A stretch of 9,372 nucleotides of DNA from an uncultured Muribaculaceae bacterium (GTDB lineage: Bacteria; Bacteroidota; Bacteroidia; Bacteroidales; Muribaculaceae). The translations under genes and the position numbers were made by a program. Where the stretch lies: positions 1 through 9,372 of the forward strand of contig CAJUSZ010000045.1 in the NCBI GenBank assembly GCA_910589425.1. The letters are read 5' to 3'. The notes beneath the pieces were generated by a model. The model saw only the letters and a list, made by a program, of their open reading frames with translations, ran no database searches and had not been told where the DNA came from. Of this stretch, positions 1 to 5,740 are shown one piece after another. Within the stretch, counting starts at the first letter, position 1, and each line of letters starts with the position of its first letter.

Positions 1-53
1 CGGCGTCAATTTTATAGACTATTTTTTGAAAGCACTAACTGTCAAACTCCCGA
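1..53 (+). repeat. Left copy of a 53-bp perfect terminal inverted repeat
   Basis: Bases 1-53 equal the reverse complement of 9319-9371 without a mismatch; base 54 (a) is the first that differs. The inner end reads CTGTCAAACTCCCGA. The repeat probably continues outward beyond the window, so 53 bp is a minimum. It lies within an open frame on both sides. Confidence 0.9.
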
Positions 54-61
54 AATATTAG
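1..61 (+). CDS. 3' end of an unidentified gene (partial, enters from the left edge)
   Basis: The frame starting at base 2 reads GVNFIDYFLKALTVKLPKY and ends at TAG (59-61). The first 53 bases recur exactly, inverted, at 9319-9371, where the same frame is also open, so this is the 3' end of something present at least twice. The shared peptide ends at KLP; the last two residues (KY) and the stop come from sequence not shared by the other copy. I do not recognise the protein. A transposase whose gene runs to the very end of its element would give this pattern, but no catalytic motif lies inside the window, so that is inference. Confidence 0.5.
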   Translation, partial: GVNFIDYFLKALTVKLPKY

Positions 62-81
62 GTTATCTGAAATAAAATTGA

Positions 82-90
82 TAACTTTGC
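82..90 (+). promoter_or_regulatory. Possible Bacteroidetes -7 box (TAACTTTGC)
   Basis: TAACTTTGC matches the Bacteroidetes -7 consensus TAnnTTTG. There is no TTTG about 19 bases upstream, so support is only half. A start near 96 would give a transcript of about 90 nt ending at the hairpin at 148-175. Confidence 0.3.
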
Positions 91-147
91 AGTGGAAAAT
101 TTTCAGAAAATCTAACATGTAAGAATTTATTTAGTTAAGCTATTACC

Positions 148-185
148 CGGGAGTTGATTGTGAAATTGACTCCCGTGTGTTTTTC
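148..185 (+). terminator. Rho-independent terminator-like hairpin
   Basis: Arms 148-158 and 165-175 form an 11-bp stem (outer part CGGGAGT/ACTCCCG, two G-T wobbles) around a 6-base loop. It is followed by TGTGTTTTTCT, a T-rich tail only on the + strand. It could end transcription of the partial gene at the left edge or of a short RNA started near 96. It lies about 140 bases before cls and so insulates it from the left. Confidence 0.65.
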
Positions 186-206
186 TATCGCCATCCCGTG
201 CGAGTC

Positions 207-238
207 TTTGTCCGTATCAGAAAAAATGACTATCTTAG
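207..238 (+). promoter_or_regulatory. Probable cls promoter
   Basis: TTTG at 207-210 is followed after 20 bases by TATCTTAG at 231-238, which matches seven of the eight TAnnTTTG positions except for one internal base. Transcription from about 245 would give an 80-nt leader for the gene starting at 324. It lies just after the terminator hairpin, as expected for a new transcription unit. Confidence 0.4.
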
Positions 239-323
239 CGACCTGAAACAATCATCCTCTGCCACAAATAGTCTTCACCCCTGATATACAGACATCCGCA
301 GACGGAATAACAATTCGCATCCT

Positions 324-1766
324 GTGAGTGATTTTATCAGTTCCTGGTCATGGTGGATCACATTGGTGATTCTCGCAGCATACGCGACAACGATCATCGC
401 GTGTATTGTCGTGGTGCTGCGCGAGAACCGCAATCCCATCCGGTCGCTGGCCTGGGTAACGGCCCTGATATTCCTTCCGATTGTCGGGCTCGTCTTCTAT
501 CTTTTCTTCGGACGAAGCCTGAAAAACACACGGATGATCTCCCGCCACAAGAAACGGCGGCTCATGCGCGCCACCTCAACAAGAACCGTCAATCTCCGGG
601 ATGTGGACATCTCTCCCGACCGCAAGCAGCTGATCGTGCTGTCCCACACGCTTGCCAAGGCCAAGTTCACGGTAAACAACAATATCGAGATTTTCACGGA
701 CGGAGTCTCGAAATTCGAGGCTCTGAAAAAAGATCTCAAAGCCGCCAGCCAGTCGATACTTCTCCAATACTACATCTTTGCCGACGACAATCTCGGAAAC
801 GAGATTGCCGAGATTCTCATTGACAAGGCCAGACAAGGGGTGAAAGTGCTGGTGATCTACGATCATGTGGGAAGTTTCTCCACCCGCACACGCTTTTTCG
901 AGAAGATGCGCCGGGCCGGAGTCGATGTCCATCCCTTTTTCAGGGTTACATTCCCGCAGCTTGCAAACCGCATCAACTGGCGCAACCACCGGAAACTTGT
1001 GATCATCGACCGAGCCATAGGATATATCGGCGGCATGAACATCGCAGACAGATATCTTCACGGCACTGAAGACAATCCGGTCTGGAGGGATACCCATTTC
1101 AGGCTCGAAGGGGACATCGTGGAGTCAATGCTGCTCTCCTTCGCGATCGACTGGTCATTCATGGGGCAGCCTATACCTGCCGACACCAAGCCCAATCCAT
1201 GTTCCGTAGTAGCTAACAGAACCGGCATGCAGCTTGTGGCCACAGGCCCTGTGGATTCATGGGACAACCTGTCGTTGTGCTTCCTTAAAGCCATATCGTC
1301 GGCGAAAAGATCGATCTACCTGCAGACTCCATATTTCCTGCCCACCGACGCCTTGCAACATGCCCTGGAAGCTGCCGCGCTGGCAAAAGTGGATGTCAGG
1401 ATCATGATTCCCGAACGCTGCGACTCGAAACTTCTCAGGCTCGCCTCATTCTCATACGTGTCGCAATGCCTCAAAGCCGGGATAAAAGTGTATCTTTACC
1501 GACCGGGGATGCTCCACGCCAAAGCGATGATCATAGACGAGGATCTTGTCGCAGCCGGATCCACCAATTTCGATTTCCGGAGCCTGGAGAACAATTTTGA
1601 ATCCACACTCTTTATCTACGACAGGGATGTAAACAGGAAAATGCGCGATATATTCTTCGAGGACATAAAGCAATCCACCAAGCTCACATTCTCGATGTGG
1701 CATTCCCGTCCGGCTCTCCAGAGACTGTGGGAATCGATCGTCAGACTTCTCTCCCCTATTCTCTGA
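324..1766 (+). CDS. cls: Cardiolipin synthase (phospholipase D superfamily)
   Basis: This 480-residue inner-membrane enzyme should join two phosphatidylglycerol molecules (or a related pair) into cardiolipin. Two hydrophobic segments at residues 11-32 and 43-62 form the usual N-terminal anchor. Both PLD catalytic motifs are intact: H222-x-K224-x4-D229 (NHRKLVIID), followed by GGMN, and H398-x-K400-x4-D405 (HAKAMIID), followed by GSTNFDFRS. The length fits the ClsA type. The start is GTG at 324: an in-frame stop at 282-284 blocks any longer form, and the next in-frame ATG would remove both membrane segments. The gene converges on cdaA with only 9 bp between stop codons, and no terminator is visible there. 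Confidence 0.95.
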   Translation: MSDFISSWSWWITLVILAAYATTIIACIVVVLRENRNPIRSLAWVTALIFLPIVGLVFYLFFGRSLKNTRMISRHKKRRLMRATSTRTVNLRDVDISPDRKQLIVLSHTLAKAKFTVNNNIEIFTDGVSKFEALKKDLKAASQSILLQYYIFADDNLGNEIAEILIDKARQGVKVLVIYDHVGSFSTRTRFFEKMRRAGVDVHPFFRVTFPQLANRINWRNHRKLVIIDRAIGYIGGMNIADRYLHGTEDNPVWRDTHFRLEGDIVESMLLSFAIDWSFMGQPIPADTKPNPCSVVANRTGMQLVATGPVDSWDNLSLCFLKAISSAKRSIYLQTPYFLPTDALQHALEAAALAKVDVRIMIPERCDSKLLRLASFSYVSQCLKAGIKVYLYRPGMLHAKAMIIDEDLVAAGSTNFDFRSLENNFESTLFIYDRDVNRKMRDIFFEDIKQSTKLTFSMWHSRPALQRLWESIVRLLSPIL

Positions 1767-1775
1767 CCCGCATCT

Positions 1776-2540
1776 TCAGCTGTCGATCTCGGAAAGCAGA
1801 TGCTCGAGTTCGAGAGCGGACACTTTCACGGTCAGCGCTCCGTCGCGGGCTACAGAGATATTTCCTGTCTCCTCGCTGACAATCACGCACACGGCGTCCG
1901 TAACCTGGCTCATGCCGAGCGCCGCCCTGTGGCGCAGGCCGAGACTCTTGGAGATGTTCATGTCGTGGCTCACGGGAAGAATGCAGCCGGCGGCCATGAG
2001 CCGGTGATTGGCCACGATGAGCGCACCATCGTGCAGGGGTGAATTCTTGAAAAATATATTCTCTATGAGCCGCATGTTGATCAATGCGTCGATCATGTCT
2101 CCGGTCTTTTCATAGTCAGTGAGCGGCATTCCGCGCTGCCAGACAATCAGCGCTCCTGTCTTGGATTTGGACATTGACATACACGCATAGACAACCGCCA
2201 TCACTTCCGAATGCGCGTTGTCGTCTTTCTTCTCGTGGCGGAACAAACGCTTGAAAAGCTTCCATTTACCTTGAGAGCCTATATCGGTCAGGAATCTCTT
2301 TATCTGATCCTGAAACAGGATCACAAGCACAATCAGCCCTATGCTCATGAACTTGTCGAGAATGGTTCCGGTAAGCCGCATATCGAAGATCTCGAAAGCC
2401 ACCACCCAGATGCCGATAAAAGCCAACACACCATAGAATAGAGACAGAGTGCCACTGTTGCGCATCATCCTGTAGAGATAGAACAGAAGAAGCGCCACAA
2501 TCAGGATGTCTATCACATCTTTTATTCCGAAGTCGATCAT
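1776..2540 (-). CDS. cdaA: Diadenylate cyclase CdaA (c-di-AMP synthase)
   Basis: This enzyme makes cyclic di-AMP from two ATP at the cytoplasmic face of the inner membrane. The 254-residue protein has the CdaA layout: three hydrophobic helices in about the first 77 residues, a short basic linker, then the DAC domain. Both signature motifs are present: D171-G172-A173 (PLHDGALIV) and R203-H204-R205 (LRHRAALG), with GALIV at 129-133. Family knowledge links c-di-AMP to potassium and osmotic balance and cell-wall stability. The ATG lies 31 bp after the folP stop on the same strand, so the two are probably cotranscribed. No YbbR-type partner gene follows; downstream is the convergent cls. Confidence 0.95.
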   Translation of the reverse strand: MIDFGIKDVIDILIVALLLFYLYRMMRNSGTLSLFYGVLAFIGIWVVAFEIFDMRLTGTILDKFMSIGLIVLVILFQDQIKRFLTDIGSQGKWKLFKRLFRHEKKDDNAHSEVMAVVYACMSMSKSKTGALIVWQRGMPLTDYEKTGDMIDALINMRLIENIFFKNSPLHDGALIVANHRLMAAGCILPVSHDMNISKSLGLRHRAALGMSQVTDAVCVIVSEETGNISVARDGALTVKVSALELEHLLSEIDS

Positions 2541-2571
2541 ATACGTTGGTCTGGTTATGCTGCGGTTATGT

Positions 2572-3417
2572 TCAAATTGAGTTATCCCTCAGCAGGCCGA
2601 GCATCTTCACTGTCTGCACGGCCGGCAGAACTTCATGCACCCTCACTATGTCGGCTCCGAGATAAAGAGCCACCGCATCGAGAGCGACTGTGGGCATTGT
2701 CGATTCGTCGGCCGTTATGCCGAGCGGTTTCCACAGCATCGTCTTGTGTGAGATCCCTGCAAGAAGAGGCACTCCGAGTTTCTTTATCTCGGGTATGGCG
2801 GAAAAAAGCCTGTAGTTCTGCCCGACAGTCTTAGCGAAACCGAAGCCGGGATCCACAATCACATCGCTGATCCCAAGCTCGCGCAGACTGGCGCACTTGA
2901 AAGCGAGATCCGATATGACATCGGCAGCGACATCCTCATAGTCGGTCAATGTCTGCATGGTCTGGGGTGTGCCCCTCATGTGCATCAGGATGTAGGCAGC
3001 CCCCGTCTCGGCGACCGCAGGCCACATGTCCGGATCGAGTGTGCCTCCTCCTATATCGTTGATTATATCCACCTCCCACTCGGCGACACAGCGCCGCGCC
3101 ACTGATCCACGGAATGTATCGACCGAGACTACCGCTTCGGGCCAATGTCTCCTGACAATCTCCAGCCCCCTTGACAGACGTGAATATTCCTCTTCCGGAC
3201 TCACGGACGGAGCGCCCGGACGTGTGCTGTATCCGCCGATATCCACTATGTCCGCACCCTCACGCTTCATCGTCTCCACACGCCGGACTATGGCTTCGTC
3301 GGCATAATCGCGGCTGGAACTATAGAATGAATCGGGCGTAACGTTGAGTATGCCCATCACTTTCGGACGGTCGAAGTCGATCAGACGCCCACGCAGATTG
3401 AGTGTGGTGGATTTCAT
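2572..3417 (-). CDS. folP: Dihydropteroate synthase
   Basis: This enzyme condenses 6-hydroxymethyl-dihydropterin diphosphate with p-aminobenzoate in folate synthesis and is the target of sulfonamides. From the ATG at 3417 it is 281 residues, the usual size. Visible motifs: LNVTPDSF (24-31), GGYSTRPGA (61-69), SVDTFR (98-103), INDIGGG (119-125), MHMRGTPQ (145-152), DPGFGFAKT (189-197), the pterin-binding lysine in SHKT (223-226) and RVHEV (259-263). The SHKT motif has His where most family members have Arg (SRK). The frame is open for another 100 codons upstream, but that part is antisense to typA and would precede the promoter; MKSTTLN fits the family start. It is divergent from typA and leads a folP-cdaA unit. 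Confidence 0.95.
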   Translation of the reverse strand: MKSTTLNLRGRLIDFDRPKVMGILNVTPDSFYSSSRDYADEAIVRRVETMKREGADIVDIGGYSTRPGAPSVSPEEEYSRLSRGLEIVRRHWPEAVVSVDTFRGSVARRCVAEWEVDIINDIGGGTLDPDMWPAVAETGAAYILMHMRGTPQTMQTLTDYEDVAADVISDLAFKCASLRELGISDVIVDPGFGFAKTVGQNYRLFSAIPEIKKLGVPLLAGISHKTMLWKPLGITADESTMPTVALDAVALYLGADIVRVHEVLPAVQTVKMLGLLRDNSI

Positions 3418-3444
3418 AATTACAAACAATTCCTTACTATCATG

Positions 3445-3452
3445 CGAAGTTA
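3445..3452 (-). promoter_or_regulatory. Probable folP promoter -7 box
   Basis: On the minus strand the bases read TAACTTCG, one mismatch from TAnnTTTG, about 28 bases before the folP start codon. No TTTG stands at the usual upstream distance. It lies in the left arm of the mirror-symmetric spacer (3444-3504). Confidence 0.4.
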
Positions 3453-3495
3453 CTAAAAATCGGGCTAACAGAGACCATATATGCCCGTTTTTTTG

Positions 3496-3503
3496 TAACT
3501 TTG
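3496..3503 (+). promoter_or_regulatory. Probable typA promoter -7 box
   Basis: TAACTTTG at 3496-3503 matches the Bacteroidetes -7 consensus exactly. It lies 26 bases before the ATG, giving a leader of about 20 nt. The -33 TTTG is absent at the expected place (it would fall near 3473-3476). Confidence 0.55.
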
Positions 3504-3529
3504 CGGGCTGAAAAACAGTTACGATAAAA

Positions 3530-5329
3530 ATGCAGGACATCCGAAACATTGCAATAATAGCACACGTAGACCACGGAAAGACGACCCTTGTCGACAAAAT
3601 GCTCCTCGCCGGCCATCTGTTCCGGGACAACCAGACCACCGGCGAACTGATCCTCGACAACAACGATCTTGAGAGAGAGCGTGGGATAACCATTCTATCA
3701 AAAAATGTGTCGATCAATTACAAAGGCACCAAGATCAACATAATCGACACTCCGGGACACGCTGATTTCGGCGGCGAGGTGGAGCGTGTGCTTAATATGG
3801 CCGACGGATGCCTGCTGCTCGTGGATGCTTTCGAGGGACCGATGCCCCAGACAAGGTTCGTGCTGCAAAAAGCCATCCAGATGGGTCTGAAGCCTGTGGT
3901 TGTGATCAATAAGGTCGACAAGCCTAATTGTCGTCCGGACGAAGTAAACGAAATGGTGTTCGACCTGATGTTCAATCTGAACGCCACCGAGGACCAGCTC
4001 GATTTCCCGACAGTCTACGGCTCGGCCAAGCAGAACTGGATGAGCGACGACTGGCGTAAACCGACCCAGGACATCACCGCCGTCCTCGACGCGATCATCC
4101 GCTATATCCCCGCGCCGACCCAGATCGAAGGTGAGCCGCAGATGCTCATCACAAGCCTTGACTTCAGCAGCTACGTCGGCCGGATCGCAGTAGGCCGTGT
4201 CCACCGCGGCACCCTTCGCGAGGGAATGGAAGTGGGGCTTTGCAAAAAGGATGGCTCCGTAAGCCGCCAGAAAATCAAGGAGCTGCACACTTTCGAGGGA
4301 ATGGGGCGAAAGAAAGTAACCGAAGTGAGCAGCGGAGATATATGCGCCATAGTCGGGCTGGAAGGCTTCGAGATAGGCGACACAGTCTCGATCATCTCCA
4401 ATCCGGAGCCGCTGCCGCGCATAGCGATCGACGAGCCTACGATGTCGATGACGTTCACCATCAACGATTCCCCGTTTTTCGGCAAAGATGGAAAATTCGT
4501 AACATCGCGCCATATCGCCGACAGGCTTGAGCGTGAACTCGACAAAAATCTTGCCCTGAGAGTACAGAAAGGAGACAACGAAGACAAATGGACTGTGTTC
4601 GGACGCGGAGTGCTGCACCTTTCCATCCTGATCGAGACGATGAGGCGCGAAGGGTATGAGCTGCAAGTCGGACAGCCTCAGGTGATCATAAAGGAGATCG
4701 ACGGAAGGAAATGCGAGCCGGTCGAAGCCCTTACCATAAATGTGCCGGAGGAATATTCATCCAAGGTGATCGATATGGTTACGCGCCGCAAGGGCGATAT
4801 TCTCGCAATGGAGACGCAAAATGACCGCATCAACATCGAATTTGTGATTCCCTCCCGAGGAATAATAGGCCTGCGCAACAATGTGCTGACTGCCACGGCC
4901 GGAGAAGCCATCATGGCCCACCGTTTCCTTGAATACCAACCCTGGAAAGGCGACATAGAGAGACGCACAAACGGATCCCTCATCGCAATGGAAGCGGGAA
5001 CAGCATTCGCTTATGCGATCGACAAGCTTCAGGACCGTGGAAAATTCTTCATCTTCCCGCAGGAAGAGGTCTATGCCGGACAGGTGGTGGGTGAAAACGC
5101 CAAGGACAACGACATTGTGGTCAATGTTACAAAATCCAAGAAGCTGACAAACATGCGGGCGAGCGGAGCTGACGACAAAGCCCGGATTGTACCGCCCGTG
5201 GTCTTCTCACTCGAGGAAGCGCTTGAATATATCAAGGAGGATGAATATGTCGAGGTTACACCCAATCATCTCCGTCTACGGAAAATAATACTCGACGAGA
5301 CAGAGCGCAAGCGCGCCAACCGTTCCTGA
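3530..5329 (+). CDS. typA: Ribosome-associated translational GTPase TypA/BipA
   Basis: The 599-residue protein is a full-length BipA, a GTPase of the EF-G/LepA class that binds the 70S ribosome and is linked to ribosome assembly and stress or cold growth. GTPase motifs are all present: G1 AHVDHGKTT (11-19), switch I ERERGITI (48-55), G3 DTPGHADFGGEVERVL (73-88), G4 NKVD (127-130), G5 GSAK (164-167). A beta-barrel domain II follows at roughly 200-290, then the EF-G-like domains and the BipA-specific C-terminal domain with PSRGIIGLRN around 440-450. The ATG follows an A-rich stretch rather than a Shine-Dalgarno, which is normal here. It is a single-gene unit with its own promoter and terminator. 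Confidence 0.97.
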   Translation: MQDIRNIAIIAHVDHGKTTLVDKMLLAGHLFRDNQTTGELILDNNDLERERGITILSKNVSINYKGTKINIIDTPGHADFGGEVERVLNMADGCLLLVDAFEGPMPQTRFVLQKAIQMGLKPVVVINKVDKPNCRPDEVNEMVFDLMFNLNATEDQLDFPTVYGSAKQNWMSDDWRKPTQDITAVLDAIIRYIPAPTQIEGEPQMLITSLDFSSYVGRIAVGRVHRGTLREGMEVGLCKKDGSVSRQKIKELHTFEGMGRKKVTEVSSGDICAIVGLEGFEIGDTVSIISNPEPLPRIAIDEPTMSMTFTINDSPFFGKDGKFVTSRHIADRLERELDKNLALRVQKGDNEDKWTVFGRGVLHLSILIETMRREGYELQVGQPQVIIKEIDGRKCEPVEALTINVPEEYSSKVIDMVTRRKGDILAMETQNDRINIEFVIPSRGIIGLRNNVLTATAGEAIMAHRFLEYQPWKGDIERRTNGSLIAMEAGTAFAYAIDKLQDRGKFFIFPQEEVYAGQVVGENAKDNDIVVNVTKSKKLTNMRASGADDKARIVPPVVFSLEEALEYIKEDEYVEVTPNHLRLRKIILDETERKRANRS

Positions 5330-5367
5330 ACACTGATAAGTAACTCTAAACAACAAATAACTGTCAA

Positions 5368-5412
5368 TCAGTCCCGGATTTGGTCATCATGACCTTCCGG
5401 GACTGAACTTTT
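5368..5412 (+). terminator. typA terminator (possibly bidirectional)
   Basis: Starting 39 bases after the typA stop is a perfect 11-bp stem, 5368-5378 with 5396-5406 (TCAGTCCCGGA/TCCGGGACTGA). A second stem GGTCA-TCA-TGACC (5382-5394) sits inside it. The tail ACTTTTCC is only moderately T-rich. In the opposite direction the tail is T-rich but interrupted, so it might also stop leftward transcription. Confidence 0.65.
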
Positions 5413-5563
5413 CCACACCGGCAGCTGTTCTATATGCAGAAACGGGCCGGAGCATCCGGCTGAGACCACGACCCGGCGAGGAAAGGTTTCTATCCGCCGG
5501 ATTCTCCATCAACGGTCCGTTAAAAGGATTATAAAGCGGTCTGCAGACCATCGGTATATTTAT

Positions 5564-5592
5564 GAAAAACACGGCCGGACAGGCTGTCCGGC
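5564..5592 (-). terminator. Probable terminator of the nucleotidase-GH3 operon
   Basis: Read leftward, a 7-bp GC stem (GCCGGAC/GTCCGGC, loop AGCCT) is followed by CGTGTTTTTC. It lies about 150 bases after the GH3 stop, so the operon transcript would carry a long structured 3' tail. Confidence 0.55.
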
Positions 5593-5690
5593 TACAGCGG
5601 GCCTCCAGATCGGCTCACTATGCCCCCGACGGCGCGAAGTCGCGTGTGGCATTCCAGATCACAGGAGTGTACGCAGCAGATGTATCAGAC

Positions 5691-5737
5691 ATGAGGCGGA
5701 GTCCATCCCGTGAAAGCGGGGGAAGATTCCGCCTCAT
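5691..5737. repeat. Long-armed inverted repeat just after the GH3 gene
   Basis: ATGAGGCGGA (5691-5700) is the exact inverted copy of TCCGCCTCAT (5728-5737), with a smaller CCCG...CGGG hairpin (5707-5720) inside. It starts 4 bases after the GH3 stop. No T run follows on either strand, so it is more likely an RNA-stabilising or processing stem than a classic terminator. Confidence 0.6.
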
Positions 5738-5740
5738 TAT

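Larger units (their letters stand above)
3444..3504. promoter_or_regulatory. Mirror-symmetric divergent promoter region between folP and typA
   Basis: The 22-base arms 3444-3465 and 3483-3504 are inverted copies with 19 of 22 matches, separated by 17 bases. Each arm runs from a -7-like box (TAACTTYG) at the outer end through an A/T run to CGGGC/GCCCG at the inner end. The symmetry covers the upstream region of both divergent promoters, so it could be an operator for a dimeric regulator. The inner arms could also form a weak hairpin with T runs on either strand. Confidence 0.45.
5407..5740. other. Palindrome-rich non-coding region between convergent typA and GH3 gene
   Basis: No convincing gene is seen in this stretch. 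It holds several short inverted repeats: GCCGGA-GCA-TCCGGC (5446-5460), AACGG-T-CCGTT (5511-5521), GGTCTGCAGACC (5538-5549), GCCGGAC-AGGCT-GTCCGGC (5574-5592) and a 10-bp pair at 5691-5700/5728-5737. Short open frames overlap these structures on both strands (the longest 61 and 68 codons) and look accidental. A structured RNA, a 3' untranslated region or an intergenic repeat family are possible. Confidence 0.5.

Noticed and set aside
3418..3717. 100-codon upstream extension of folP
   Set aside because: It is antisense to the start of typA, crosses the divergent promoters, and adds nothing resembling the family; the start at 3417 gives the normal length.
3698..4666. 322-codon open frame on the minus strand
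   Set aside because: It lies wholly antisense to typA, whose GTPase motifs are beyond doubt; the antisense translation has no recognisable motif.
5387..5572. 61-codon GTG-started frame on the minus strand in the typA-GH3 spacer
   Set aside because: It overlaps the typA terminator and other hairpins, starts within the T-tail region of the leftward terminator and shows no coding bias; treated as non-coding.
5407..5700. Possible RNase P RNA because of GAGGAAAGG at 5478-5486
   Set aside because: The surrounding conserved RNase P blocks and the expected 3' partner sequences were not found, and the region is too short between its two terminators.
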